Under the pieces are notes generated by a model that was not told the origin of the DNA, ran no database searches, and saw only the letters and a program-made list of their open reading frames with translations. DNA of 64,000 nt, taken from NCBI GenBank assembly GCA_037501455.1, contig CM074856.1, positions 98,136,001-98,200,000 of the forward strand. Reading direction: 5' to 3'. The position numbers and the translations under genes were made by a program. Source of the stretch: Lantana camara (taxonomy: Eukaryota > Streptophyta > Magnoliopsida > Lamiales > Verbenaceae). Shown piece by piece: positions 49,227 to 62,262 of this stretch. Position 1 is the first letter of the stretch, and every line of letters starts with the position of its first letter.

Positions 49227-49891
49227 CACTAAGTTCCGTAGCCCGTGCGTTCATAACATGCTCTCACCAAAATCATAGAATATGGTTTCATAAAAGAAAG
49301 GCTTTACGTTGGAAATCATTGACTCTTTTGAAAGGACTCGATATACATATTTATAATACTTTGGCTCAAAACTTTCACATGAGGGACATATTTGGTTATC
49401 ATAGCTAATAGAAGAGAAACCCACCTGTTTCACTTTACCGAACAATACTAAAAGAAAGAATGATTTGAAGGTAATCAAGAACCCGGTACGTCCTCACCCT
49501 GGAGAAGACTGTACAAAGATAACATAATGTATACGTGAGACTCAAGACTCTATATGAACAATATATGACGCACAGCAATGCATTAATATGATATGAGTGT
49601 ATAAGAGATGATATTATATCATGGAAATGTTCATGTGCACGACTAATACCTTTAAGGCATGTAAACAAGCAATTCGTTCATACAAGGAAACGTTCATATT
49701 CATTCAAGTTCATAATCTTCACATTTCATATCAAATCAATCCAAGAATTTCATATAACAATCATAACACATATTGTATCATGTTTACAATTAGAGAATAG
49801 ACAAATAAAGACATTCAAGTCATAATCTAAAATTAAATTACACGAAATAGATAACAATTTAGTTCTATAATTTAAATAAATTAAACAATAC

Positions 49892-49894
<3 letters not shown>

Positions 49895-49935
<41 letters not shown>
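49895..49935. repeat. (AT)n microsatellite in solo LTR
   Basis: About 41 bp of alternating AT at a location like the (AT)n in the right-hand LTR. Confidence 0.95.
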
Positions 49936-49938
<3 letters not shown>

Positions 49939-50190
49939 GTATACACATGCATGTATATTTATATATATAACACATTAATGATATATAATATATATACACG
50001 TACAGCATGCATATTTTCATAACAATTCAAATTAAATATACTCATGCATGCAAACATATATATATACATATACCACTCATGCATGCAAATATATATAAGT
50101 GTACGTACGTAGCCATGCATTCATGCATTAACAACAAGAAAACATGCACAAAGTAAAGCCATTAATCACACAAAAGTTGCTAGAAGAACT

Positions 50191-50312
50191 GCACGGCCGC
50201 GACACCATTCCTTCACAAGAATGGCCCGGCCACGACACAGATCAGCAAAAATCCCTGGACAAGCTGCGCGGCCACGACATCAATTCAACACAACAGCTGC
50301 GCGGCCGCGATG
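50191..50312 (-). repeat. CGGCCRCGA palindrome array in solo LTR
   Basis: Four units: GCACGGCCGCGAC (50191), GGCCCGGCCACGAC (50223), GCGCGGCCACGAC (about 50265) and GCGCGGCCGCGATGC (50299). Confidence 0.7.
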
Positions 50313-51679
50313 CAATTCTGTAGCTCAACAAACGCAACAACAGCAGGAGCTCGAACAAGGAAGAAAACAGGGCAACAATCTCACACACAAATCAACCAAC
50401 ACTTAAGCAACAAACAAGGTAAGGAAAAGCAGCAAATGACAACAAATTTTAGTCCCAAAACGCAGCAGCAGTCCATAACGTGAGAAAGGAGATATACTAG
50501 ATCATTTCATGCAATTTCTTCCAACCATAACGTGAGAAAGGAGATGTACTAGATCATTTCATGCAATTTCTTCCAAGTTTCATTAATGGCAACTCATTAA
50601 ACCTTCAACTACCACAAAATACATGTCCATAAATGAAATAAGAGAGTTAAGATGATCACTTTCATGCTTTAAAACAATCAAAAACATCAAGGAATTCAAC
50701 ATTATCAAGAAATGGCTCAAAACCTAACTATTCATTCATATCCTCAAATCTCCATGAATACTAGATTAAATTTAGGGATGCATGGCTTAAAATGACCGTA
50801 AATGAATGTATATTAAAATCCTAATCTCTCCTCTTGAATTGGTTGAAGGTTGGAAGAGATTTGAGCTCAAAATCTTCAAGGTTTGTAAAGTGGCGAGAAT
50901 GGGACTGGAATGCTGGAGCTTCGCTGAGTTTTTCCTCTTTCTATCAGGTATGGTTCGAATGGGAGTGGGTAGGGGCTGATACAGGGTTAAGTTAGGGTTC
51001 CAAAAAGTCCAACCATGGTTAATTTGGTTAAGTATGATGAGAGTTATGATTAAAATGGCAATGTGGCAGTTTGGCGGCCGATTCATTTTTTGGTTGAGTT
51101 TCGGGGGTTCAAATAAGCTTAGAAAAATATGAGGCTTGATTCATTGAACCCAAATCATTGATATGAGTCCTACAAAGTTAACGGAACTCCATTCCGAGTT
51201 CCAGAGCTCAAGATATCACATACGGAACCAAGAGTGGGCTAATTGCCCATTAGCCCCGATTTGGTTTCACAACTCAAAATAAATTCGTTAGCACGCCAAA
51301 CGAGATCAAAAATATGAAACTAGCATATGGTCATGTTCATAACACATAAATCTACAACATACAAAAATTTCACGAAATTTCGATATCAAATCATATAAGA
51401 ACGAAGCGCGACTATAACACTCATGAGCAATGCATTTACAAATTCATAGAATTCCATATTAAATAACAAAAATTAAATTTCATTTTTAAAATAAATGAAC
51501 AAAGTCAACAAATTTAAATATGAATTTAATATTAATAAAATTAAAGATGTAATTATTTAACATTTTAACATTTAATTATAAAATTAAATATACAAAGCAC
51601 TTATAACAATTAATTCGCGCAATTTGGTAAACACATACGTCATAACTGTACGACTGAAAAGTCGGGGCGTTACACATAT

Positions 51680-53430
51680 ATAGTTTATAACCGCATGCAA
51701 GGATTGAAATCGTTATATTAAGGTCGTAGGTCACTGAACTATACAAAAATCCTAAACCTCACCTAGTGCTAGAAGGAAAGAGTGTGGGAACCAGACACCC
51801 CTAAGCCTCGGGCTCACCACCGGCAACAAAATCTGAAACAAAACGTACAAAAGCCCATGACTTAGACTCTATATGGACCAATTAATATGCACGACGAACA
51901 TAAGCATGAGTGGAATGCATTATGGAATGATGTGCATCAAGTAGGACGCATAGCATAATTCAAGTATTCATATAAATCATGCAATTAAATGAGGTATTTA
52001 AAACTTAGAATTGCAATTAAAGTCATACCATAGCATATAATTCATAAAGCAACTCAAACGGATCAAGCAAACACAGAAAAGACAAGTGCAAAGTGTAACA
52101 ATAGCTTCAGAACGGCCATTCCCATGCATAACTAAGCATGGGAACGGTCATTCCCAGAAGCCACCCAGCGAGCATGGAAACGGCCGTTCCCATCTCAAGG
52201 ATAAAACGGGAACGGCCCTTCCCGTTCTCACGTTCTGACATCAGCCCTTGGTGGGAAGGGTCGTTCCGGGCACCAAGGCCAATCGGGATCGGCCGTTCTG
52301 GCCTCAGATCTGGTGCAATTTGTGCAGAAACTTCACAGCTTCGGGAAGAAGACAACCATAGCCAAAAATGGCCGATTTCACACCAATTAAACCATAAAAT
52401 TTCCTCAAAAATCATATATATTATCACATAAATCATGTTTATCACATAAATATCAATTTAGCTCAAGAACAAGGGTGATTTTGGCCAAAACTCATACAAC
52501 TCATTTACATGAAAATTAAGTTTCAACCATAGCAAGATGCATTCAGACTCACTCCTTATCATACCATCAGCAACTATAGCACATATTCAACATGGAGAAA
52601 CACATATTCATGCTCAAGAACTCAAGGATTCATCATATAGGCTATATTCTTCAAGTTGGGCATAAATCACCATTTTCACAAGACTTCTTCATACAAGCTC
52701 ATATATTCAATTTCATGCTAAGATTCATGGATAGAAATGAAATACACATCAAGGGAAATTCATAGCTTACCTTGGCTCTTGAAATGATGAAGAAACGAGG
52801 GAGATATGAGCTCTTGAAGGTGTGGGAAAGTCTTAGATCTTCATCCTCCTTTGAAGCTCTCCATGAATGATATAATTTGTGTGAAATGAAGTTTGAAAAG
52901 AAGCTAGGTTAGGGTTTCAAGATATATATATAATGGCTAAAGGTTTCATTAGGGTTTGGGCCCAAATAAGTGACTTCCGACCCAATAGGTCATATTTAAA
53001 AGGTTTAATGTCCAAACGGTTTCCAAAAAATAAAAAATCAATTTCATTGGATATGAATCACCGAATCAAGTCCAATAGTCGGAATTCAAATTTGAATTCC
53101 CGAGCTCATATCGGTTCCAAATGCACCCAAAGTTACCTAATTTAAATTAGGCCCAAAATCTCCAAACATTGCAAATAGGCCCAAGTCCTATTTTAAAATC
53201 AACTCCAACAATTAATTAAATTCATGCAAGTCATAAATCACATTAGTTCCTAATATTCCAAGTTGCCATGCAAGAATTCATATTTTACAATTACGCATTC
53301 GAGTCAATTAAATCACATAATTCAATTAAAGTTGTAATTAAGCACATATTAAGGAATTAAATCACATAAATGCATAACGAAATACTCTCGTGATGTCGTA
53401 TCTGTACGGACGATCGGACGACACGTCACA
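51680..53430 (-). repeat. LTR IV fragment
   Basis: Minus-strand LTR ending GACACGTCACA (reverse of TGTGACGTGTC). It holds a 70-nt splice-bounded segment (51763-51832), a CCAAG|GTAAGC donor-like site (minus, 52770) and a palindrome array. Its left part was lost when element V and the TRIM region were rearranged. Confidence 0.8.
52109..52295 (-). repeat. GGAACGGCCGTTCC-type palindrome array in LTR IV
   Basis: Six units of the same kind as in the chromovirus LTR (for example GGAAACGGCCGTTCCC, GGGAACGGCCCTTCCC, GGGATCGGCCGTTCTG), in more decayed form. Confidence 0.75.
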
Positions 53431-53674
53431 GGTATTTATGCTACTTGAACCCATCACCTTCTTTTGAATGTTTGAAATTTTGTATGGCTTATTTTCGCTT
53501 CAGCATTCTTGTTATTTCGATTTTGTTGTTCAGGCTCTACATTTCGCCTAGCTTAGGTATGAGTCTGTCAGTCTCCCGTTCGCCACTGCTTGGTTCATGT
53601 ACCTGACCTTCTATTTCATATGTGGATTGGGCTTTGGTGCAGGGGATGTGGTGACCCACCATGCGGGGTGTAAA
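53431..53674 (+). repeat. Degraded plus-strand LTR tail
   Basis: It retains the family tail order: TTCGCCTAGCTTAGG, TCTCCCGTTCGC, TTTCATATGTGGATT, GTGCAGGGGATGTGG, GCGGGGTGTA. The 53675-53791 stretch that follows shows nothing I can assign. Confidence 0.65.
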
Positions 53675-53791
53675 AGTTGCTTTACACGTGGCCTGATGAC
53701 GGTTTGCAAGTGACGAATATGCGATGGTATCGAGATTTGGGTGCTGTTGCATCCATCCGTATCCTAGTAGTGATCGAGCGAGTTTAAAGTG

Positions 53792-54795
53792 TGTAGCACC
53801 CGTAGTGCCGGGTCACCACATCCCCCGCCCCTAGACCCGAACCCACATATGAAATGGACCTCCATACATAAGCCCAAGTTTAAGCGAACGGGGACCCACA
53901 CACACACACTAGGCTAAGCGGGGCTAACACACGGATAGAGTACGCAAAACAGTAAATCAAATATGCAAAAACAACATACAGGATCCATAAAGAGCTCAGC
54001 AAAAGCATACTAACATATTAACAATAGCCACACGGCCCAAAATAATAGCAAGTATACATAAATCCTTCAGGAGTACAAATCCAAACTTATACAATTCATA
54101 TACAAGTCATAAGTATCCAAAACCTGTAAATATGAATGCAGACTCGACCTAAACCGCTAAGTACGACTCGAAGACGCACTTTTCCGCCTAGCTCGAGTAA
54201 CTTGCAACTAAAGGTGGGAAAAGAGAGGGGTCAGTCTACAACTCGACTGAGTGAGGGGGCTAACGCATAGCCACATAGGTAAATACGTATAGAGCATAGC
54301 AAATACAAAAGGATGGCCATGAACCGAGCTAGGGTTTTTTATACCAAATCATTTTCAAAAGCTTAACATATAATACGAAAAGAAAATCCTAACTCAATTC
54401 ATAATCCACCAATACAAAACATAAACAAACGTCCGGTAAGTATGGAATAACATATCATAAAATACGGAAATCTTAAATACCAATCCACCCCCCACATTAA
54501 TGGTGTTTCGGGAATCAAACCCTCTCCACCTACAATACCAGCACATACGGGGTAGCTAACCCACAATATGCCTTTTCCGATTAACCACCGAGCGCTCAAA
54601 GTATCAGGCCTTCCCAACCTCTAAGAGTCACACGTGAATACCTCAAAGGGAACTATGCACAGCTAAACCCGACGGCCCTTGCCGTCCTTGGCATTCCTTA
54701 CCCATAATTCCCCGGGCCCAACATCCCATTCAAACCATATTCCCATCTTTCAGGGCATACCTCGCTCATACCATAACATAACGTACCAAAAGAAC
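53792..54795 (-). repeat. Truncated minus-strand LTR (VII)
   Basis: It begins TGTAGCACCCG and carries the TCAGTC/GACTGA hairpin near 54231. It ends abruptly where another LTR tail begins. Confidence 0.72.
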
Positions 54796-56430
54796 GCCCA
54801 TAACGCTGGGCCACCACATCCCCAGCACTAAAGCCCATTCCGTATACAAAATGAGAAATCCGTACACGAACCAAGCAGTAGCGAATAGGAGGCAGACAAG
54901 ATCCGGCTTAAGTTAGGCGGTACCTAGACCCTGTACAACAAAGAAAACAAAACCTGGAAGCGGAAGAAAAGCACAGAATATGAATTTACAGAAATTTTAA
55001 AACACCAAACACATCAATTCATTCAACAGCAACTACACGGGTTCAACTGGTCCTAGAAGTCTGTCCCAAAATAATCACAATCAAACAAGTGCATAAAATA
55101 AATATGGGTTCAACTGGCCCTAGAAACTTGTCCCGAATTCCAATTGTAGAATCCATAAACATAAACCTGTACAGAGTATATACAATTACAAATTACAAAC
55201 ATAACTGAAACAAAACACTTAACAAACGACACTAACTCAACAGACATGACACACCGCTGCCTAGCTCGAACTCCAACAACCTGCACCTGCAAACTAAAAA
55301 TATAGGTAGGGCAACGGTCAGTCCACTGACTGAGTGAAGGGGTTGAACACACACACTCTATACATAATAAGGAGCAGAGCACATATTAAAAGAAAGATTA
55401 TGAACCGGGAGTAGGGTTTTGCATACCAAAGCCATTTTCAAACCAAGCGTATACTTATATACTTATTCAAAACATAACAAACTAAACATACTCATATCAT
55501 ATCAGTGAGAGAACTCCTATCCCGTTTCATAATCAACATAATAGAGCATAACTTATACCCGGTGAGTATGGTTTTCCAACCTTACTTCCATATCATTATC
55601 ATACATAAGCAAAACAGAAATACTCACAAATCAAATCATATCAGTTAAGTCCCGTATCCAACCCCACATCTGGAAGTCTGCACACGGGGTAGAGGCCCAC
55701 ATCGTGTAACTCAATATACATGGGATAGCCAGTCCACATCGTACCTTCCCTGGTATCCACCGAGGGCTCAGAGCACCACGCCTCCTCAACCTCCAAGAGT
55801 CACGCGTAGATACTTCAAATGGAGAACGCGCACAGGCCAAACCCAATGGCCCTTGCCGTCCCGAGCATTCCTTACCCACGTCTCTGGGGCCCAAATACAA
55901 ACCAGAACCGAACATATCATATCATAACTCGCTACATAACATACTTATCATATCATAACATAACTTACGCACCTTATCAAACATACCATACCTTGCAACT
56001 TAGCATAGCTATGAACGTACCTCTCTGTGTCATCCTAATCCGTAGCTGGCATGAAGACACACGGTTTGGAGCATAGCCTCGTTGTAAAACAATTTTAAGC
56101 TTACATATGCTCATTTTTATACCGATTCATAAACTAAAAAGGGGTTTCATAAGATCATAAACATAACTTAAATAAGCATTCATAATCCATACCATAGCAT
56201 AAAGCATCAAATAACACCTTAGGAACAAGTTCGAGATGGGAAAAGACCATCCAAACGAAAGAAAAAACTAGGGACACAAACCTACCTTCCCCGCCCGGGG
56301 AGAACTCATTCACAAAATGTCCCAACCCGGGGATGGACATGCAAAAAGTTTTCTGCACAGAATGTCCCCACCCGGGGATAAATCATAAACAAATTCTGCC
56401 CACCCGGGGAGAGTTGTGCAAGCCAAAAGA
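54796..56430 (-). repeat. Truncated minus-strand LTR (VIII)
   Basis: It starts with a worn LTR end (GGGCCACCACATCCCCAGCAC) and is closest to LTR VII. It contains TCAGTC/GACTGA near 55317, a block near 56020-56080 matching the array LTRs, and four CCCGGGGA-type palindromic words (56291-56410). The other terminus is missing. Confidence 0.68.
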
Positions 56431-58086
56431 AAAAACAGCAGCAGGGGTGGGATCCCCTGCAAAACTATTAGGAATAGTACCCTTAAAGCAGATGTTTGCT
56501 TTACTATTTCCTTGTAAAATCATAAACAGACTTTGAATAATAAACGAGATAATTTTATTCATGGGTAATCACTTCTTTATGTGCTTATTTATATCTATTT
56601 GGGTTGACTGTGTTTTGCATGTATTGAACTCCCCTAATCCGATGAGGCCGTTAAGAACTTTGTTGTTATAGGAACGGTACATGAAACAAGTTCTTAACTC
56701 CATAGGCGAGGATTAGAAACTTCTCCAATTCAATGAGTCCGACAGAAAGTGGGAGTGTCGACCTTGACTCTGCTTAGACTTGCTTATGTGATTATATCCT
56801 TTTGAAGGATCACTCAGTTTCATGGAGTGATAAGTGCATACGTTGATGCGTTCAAAATACATACGGGTGATTGTTACAAGAACTTCATCACTGAGATGTC
56901 CCGAGTGAGAACATTCCTAAATGGGAAAGGAAGTTTCGTGAAACTTCCAGATTAGGAATTATCTCATAGGTCAATGACATGATTCATTAATCCTTAGACT
57001 AGAGATTTTGTAATGTCTCATATGAGCTAACTTTGTAATCTTTGATATAGGCTCAAAAGGGTGTCGCCATATAGACACCTAAACTATGGCTTATGTTGGG
57101 ATTACACAAGTGGCATATATAGAATTAGTAGAATCGATAAAGGACCTACACTTGTTAAGAATGAGAATGATCTCTTACTGACTGAGTTGTTCGTAGTCCA
57201 TTAAACATTAAACGCTTGGCCAAGGTGGATAAAAGATCAAGACATCTAGAAAATGGGGTTTTCTAGGATTAAGATCGAAATGGATATGAAACGAACTTAA
57301 CTTTAAAGATCAAGAATATTTGGGCTCTGAGAATATTCCCATGCCTTAGTTCTTGATTGAGAGATGGAGTTATAGGAGGATCGTATTTCACTGATTGTCA
57401 TTGACTGAAAGGTTCTTCGATTCATTTCGTTATTCGGCTAGGGGTCACACACCCATTGCTAGATTACGACAGTGTGATCTGTGAAGTGATTAATTAATTA
57501 GGGAATTAATTAATTTTTGTCACTGCTAATCGAATAATGAACCTAAAGGGTCACACACAAATGCCAGAACACGAGAGTTATGGTAGGATGTTAATATGAT
57601 TAACGAAGGATCAAATTGTTGATCAAAATGGAGCAAGGATTACGTGAGTAGCTACCACGTGTCAAGCACACGTGGCTACCACGTGTCATGCAGTCCACGT
57701 GGCCACCACGTGTCGTGTACACATGGCACATACGTAGCTTCGTGCGTATGATTTATTTCACACGCGAATTCTTTTCTAGAATTAATTAATTAAGTTTTAA
57801 TTAATTAATTTAGGTCTTTTAATTAATTTTGAATTAATTGTTAAGACTATTCTCAAATAAACTTAACCCAATAAATAATTAATTGGGAATTAATTAATTT
57901 ATTGAACATTGACTTTTAACTTTGGGAAAGTTGAAAAGTCCAACTTCCTATTGTAGGAGAGAGAAGTCTTCTCTTGCAAGACTTGGAGAATAAGTTAGAA
58001 ACTTATTATTCTAATTAAATTAAATAATTAAATGAGTTAATTAGTGAGCAAGAAAAGAAACCCACTTGGGTTAGGAGAACCCTAGG
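56431..58086. other. Unclassified non-coding segment
   Basis: No long frame and no signature of the LTR family around it. It contains a perfect inverted repeat, GGAAGTTTCGTGAAACTTCC, near 56932-56951, AT-rich TTAATTAATT stretches (57490-57900) and a G-box cluster. Parts look like a worn LTR of another (possibly Copia) lineage, but I cannot define termini. Confidence 0.35.
57656..57712. promoter_or_regulatory. Cluster of five CACGTG (G-box) motifs
   Basis: CACGTG starts at 57656, 57669, 57680, 57696 and 57707. In plants this hexamer is bound by bZIP and bHLH factors. There is no gene next to it, so if functional it would serve a repeat-derived promoter. Confidence 0.6.
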
Positions 58087-59373
58087 TGTAACGCCCCGAC
58101 TTTTCAATCGTACAGGTATGACGTATGTGTTTACCAAATTGCGCGTATTGATTATTTATAAGTGATTTGTATATTTAATTTTATAATTAATTGTTAATAT
58201 GTTAATTAATTTTATATCTTTAATTTTATTATCATTAATTTTATAATTAATTCGTTATAAATTTTAATAATTAATTTTGAAATGGAATTTAATTTTATTA
58301 TTGAATTTGGAATTATATGTATTCTTAAAAGATACGTACTTAAATGATATGATAGCGTGTCGTTTCTATTTGATTTGAATTCGAAATTTTGTGAAATTTT
58401 AGTATGTTGTAGATTTATGTGTTATGAACATATATATGTGCTCGTTTCATGTTTTCGATCTAGTTTGATGTGGTAACGAATTTTATTTTGGAGACGTGAC
58501 CGAAACGGGGGCTAAAGGGCATTTAGCGCACCTTCGGTTCCGGCATCATAACTTGAGCTCGGGAACTCGGATTCAAATCCGTCACCTCCGTTAAACTGGT
58601 ATCAAAGATTCAAGTTTAATGGAATAAGCCTCATATTTTTCTAAGATCGTTTGAACCTCCGACCTTCCATCGAAAAACTGATTTCGCTCCAAAATGACCA
58701 CCTTGGAGTATTTTTGACATAACTCCTTTAATATTCAACCTTTTTACCTAATTCTTGGCCCTACATTTTACCAACACATTACCCTACCACCCCTCATTCT
58801 CTCATAATCGGATAAGGCAAGAAAGGAAGGAGAAAGAGCAGCAAACTTGGAGCTTTTACACTATTCCCGTCACTTTTCACCTTGAAGAGATTTTGAGCTC
58901 TAATCTCAACCAAATTCAAGAGGTGAGTATATATTTATGATCTACATTCATTTTTGGTCATTTTAATCTATGAATCCCTAAATTTGAGTTAGAATTGATG
59001 GAGATATGAATATTTGAATAAATAATTAGGTTAAACTTGGTTTCTTGAATTCATGACTTTAGGTTCGGTTTTATCGATTTTCATGCATGATCCCTGTTCC
59101 TTTGAACTTCTCTCTCTTAATTCTTGCTATTATAATCATGCATTATGAGTTTGTGATGTTTCACCATGTATGGAGTTGGAACTGTGGCTGAAATGGAAGT
59201 ATGATTGTACGCCCTTGTTTTATTGTTCTTGCTGCGTGAATTGCTACCTTCCTTGTCTTAATTATTTATTGATCTTGTTGCCTTGTTGTTGCTGCACGTA
59301 CCCCTCCATTCTTCCTCTGTTTTTTCCTACATTAACCCATGCTGCTGCTGCTCTCCGTTTCCTGCTGTCACAG

Positions 59374-59469
59374 TCTCCCCGGGTGGGGAGATTTTGTTCT
59401 AAATGTGTCCCTTGGCGGGGACACTTAGGCAGAAAACTCTCTGCATCACCTTCCCCAGGCGAGGAAGGT
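59374..59469 (+). repeat. Hairpin array with changing arms, right-hand LTR
   Basis: Three hairpins: TCTCCCC/GGGGAGA (59374-59391), GTGTCCC/GGGGACAC (59405-59424) and ACCTTCC/GGAAGGT (59448-59469). Arms differ but pairing is kept in each. Confidence 0.7.
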
Positions 59470-59641
59470 TTGTGTTGTTTGGTTACACGAGCGGGGAGAC
59501 CTCTTACCTGAAGAGTTATGGTTGCTTTCTCGATTTGTGTTGTGTATGTGGTTACGTACTGGCCGCTATTATGAAGTCTTATAGCTGCCAATTTACTATT
59601 GAATTGTTGTGCATGCATTGAGCATTATATGTGCTTGTTCG

Positions 59642-59643
<2 letters not shown>

Positions 59644-59680
<37 letters not shown>
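59644..59680. repeat. (AT)n microsatellite
   Basis: About 37 bp of alternating AT. Further TA-rich tracts continue to about 60013. Confidence 0.95.
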
Positions 59681-59686
<6 letters not shown>

Positions 59687-59821
59687 TTGTGTAATTTATG
59701 AAGTGTGTGCATGGTTAATGTATATATTATATATATATATGCATGTGTGTACGTGTAGATATATATATATAATTTTATGCATGGCTGTTATATATATTAT
59801 ATATTTTACATGCATGATATA

Positions 59822-59858
<37 letters not shown>

Positions 59859-59981
59859 TGTAAAATGCATGCATGAATTTTATACTTCTGTGTGTGTAAA
59901 TATAGATGTAATATATTACGTAGTATGTAAATAAATTGCATGCATAAGTAAGTATATATGTTATATATTTATGCATTTGTG

Positions 59982-60018
<37 letters not shown>

Positions 60019-60634
60019 TGTATATTGTATGCATGCATGGTTATTTTTGTGTAAGTATATATGTATATTAAATGTTTAAATTGTGTAATTCTAATTTATA
60101 AATGTGATATAATATGTGTTATGTTTTATATGAAATTTTGGAATTAATTTGACATCCATTTCTTGTTCATACCTATTTAAAAAACTTGAATGCCTTTGTT
60201 TTGTTTATTTTATAATTGTAAACTTGATATAAATGAGATATGATTGTTATATAAAATTCATGACTTGAATTGCTATGCATTATGAAACGGTTGAACGTAA
60301 AACCTTCAAGTATGGAACGTATTGAATGAACTACTTAGTTATATGGCTTCATAACATGATTTATACCTTGTATGCATCTCATATCATGTGCATAGCATTG
60401 TTGTGCGTCGTATATGGTTCATATGGAGTCTTGAGTCTCACGAATACATCGTATTGTCCTTTTTATAGTTTTCTCCAAGGCGGAGAAGTGCCGGGTTCAT
60501 AGGTTACTTCCAAGCTTTCTTTTCTTCTTGGTATTTTTCGGTAAGGTGTAACGGGTGGGTTTCTCTTCTATTAGTTACGATGACCCGATACATCCCTTAT
60601 GTGAAAGATTTGAGCCAAAATATTATAATTATAT

Positions 60635-61185
60635 TGTCACGCCCCGGGTCCGCGGGCCCGTTGGACGCCAGCGCAAGTCTCCAAGCCCACCGAGTATAAC
60701 CTGAAATTGGGCCTAAACCACTGCCCAAAAGGGATATCCATTGGTTATACTTGGACTCTTTAACTTATAAACTGAACTTAACTCTCATATTTTCCCGATG
60801 TGGGACAGGGGTATCACAATCACCCCTCCTTCAGAATCGCGACGTCCTCGTCGCGGCATGACATATAGCCCATGACCGACTCGTCTGCGTTGGGACTCTA
60901 GAGGTGGCTCCTACGGGCTCAAGAGGTGGCTCCCATACATGTAGCACTTTGCCCCGTATAGCACTTAGCTCCTGCGGCTGACGAGCGGCTCTGATACCAT
61001 TTGTCACGCCCCGGGTCCGCGGGCCCGTTGGACGCGAGCGCAAGTCTCCAAGCCCACCGAGTATAACCTGAAATTGGGCCTAAACCACTGCCCAAAAGGG
61101 ATATCCATTGGTTATACTTGGACTCTTTAACTTATAAACTGAACTTAACTTTCATATTTTCCCGATGTGGGACAGGGGTATCACA
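60635..61185 (-). mobile_element. Intact TRIM element (551 bp)
   Basis: Two 184-bp LTRs (60635-60818 and 61002-61185), starting TGTCACGCCCCG and ending TATCACA, differ at two positions. The 183-bp internal part has a pyrimidine tract next to LTR 1 (reverse purine tract) and a minus-strand PBS (60988-60999) with a 2-nt spacer. Target duplication TATAT is at 60630-60634 and 61186-61190. It encodes nothing and depends on other elements. Confidence 0.95.
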
Positions 61186-61301
61186 TATATATCAAGTCTT
61201 TTTAGAGTAAATGATTTCCAACGTAAAGCCTCCTTTTATGTATTCCTACCTTATGATTTTTGGCGGGACATGATTGAAATTGCATGGGCCCAGGGACTTA
61301 G

Positions 61302-61488
61302 TACATGTGGTGATTCGGGGAGGCAAGGGTTGACGGTGATCTCATGTAATAGTTCCAACCAAACTACGGTGATACCGGCCCTCGCTAGGAGATTAGCGGG
61401 GAATGGGACTCGAGTGCTCTTGGGGGATTCATGTACCCCCATTGGCCTATGTATGGACCGGTGGTCGGGTCTTGCTAACCCGTCCACC
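61302..61488 (+). promoter_or_regulatory. Conserved structured RNA domain, right-hand LTR copy
   Basis: TACATG (61302) pairs with CATGTA (61343); CCTCGCTA with TTAGCGGGG; GGGGG with CCCCC around ATTCATGTA; and GGTGG-T-CGGGT with ACCCG-T-CCACC (61460-61488). Confidence 0.7.
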
Positions 61489-62262
61489 ACCCGGAGGAAA
61501 AAGGTGTAAGTGATTATAATTGTAATGAATGAATATGAATGATTATGAAACGTATGATTATGTATGAATGTGAATGATCACTAATGTAAAGATTGAAATG
61601 ATATGCATACACGAGGAGTAGGTTGGAGATATTATCCCACCCGTCAGGGCTCACTTACTGACCACATGATTGTAATGAATGAATGGACTTATAGGTTGTA
61701 ATCCCGCGGGTTGTTTTCTTTGTTTTAACCTACTTGGGAAATATTTTAAAAACCTCGTACGGGATTATGACTCGTATGCGTGTGTGTTTTAATTCTAGTA
61801 ATATTATGATATTAAGCCTTGTTTTATACCCACCAATCTCCTATAGACTGAACCCGACATTATTTTCAGTTTCTTGTAGGTTTTGGAGTGCTAGACGGGA
61901 TTTCGAGTTGGCCGAGTCGTGTGGTCGAGTTAGGTCACTTCACGTATTTTGTATATTATACATGTTTATGTAATGCATAAATGATACGGTCTCGATAGTA
62001 TAAATACATTTACATTGAATTTTCAGGACTAGGATTTTATGCTAATGGAACCCGACTTTTATGATATACGTCGTGATTGAATGTATGTTTTGCTTCCACA
62101 CGTGCTTTTATCTTGTTGATTTACTGTTCTAGCTACCGCCTAGCATAGCAAGTGAGCGAGTCCCCGTTCGTTCTGATCTGGCACGTGTATGGATTTCCCA
62201 TTTTATATGCGGGTCGGATCTGAATGCGGGGGGATGGGGCGCCTTCCGATTGGGGTGCTACA

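Larger units (their letters stand above)
48291..51674 (-). repeat. Solo LTR (3384 bp) with CATAT target duplication
   Basis: It begins TGTAGTGCCC and ends GGGGCGTTACA (reverse orientation), with CATAT at 48286-48290 and 51675-51679. No PBS, purine tract or internal region adjoins it, so it is the product of LTR-LTR recombination. Contents: structured domain (49045-49226), a 70-nt splice-bounded segment (49439-49508), (AT)n at 49895-49935, and CGGCCRCGA palindromes (50191-50312). Confidence 0.92.
58087..62262 (+). repeat. 5' LTR of right-hand element (about 3620 bp without nested TRIM)
   Basis: It starts TGTAACGCCCCG and ends GGGGTGCTACA. Contents: CAAGAG|GTGAGT donor-like site (58923); hairpin array (59374-59469); (AT)n tracts (59644-59680 and 59983-60013); TTTTTATAG acceptor-like end (60468); a 72-nt segment (60469-60540) before GTAAGG; the nested TRIM; and the structured domain (61302-61488). 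The 81-codon frames over 59631-59941 are translations of TA repeats. Confidence 0.9.

Noticed and set aside
59631..59941. Open frames of about 81 codons rich in Ile and Tyr on both strands
   Set aside because: They are translations of (TA)n repeats.
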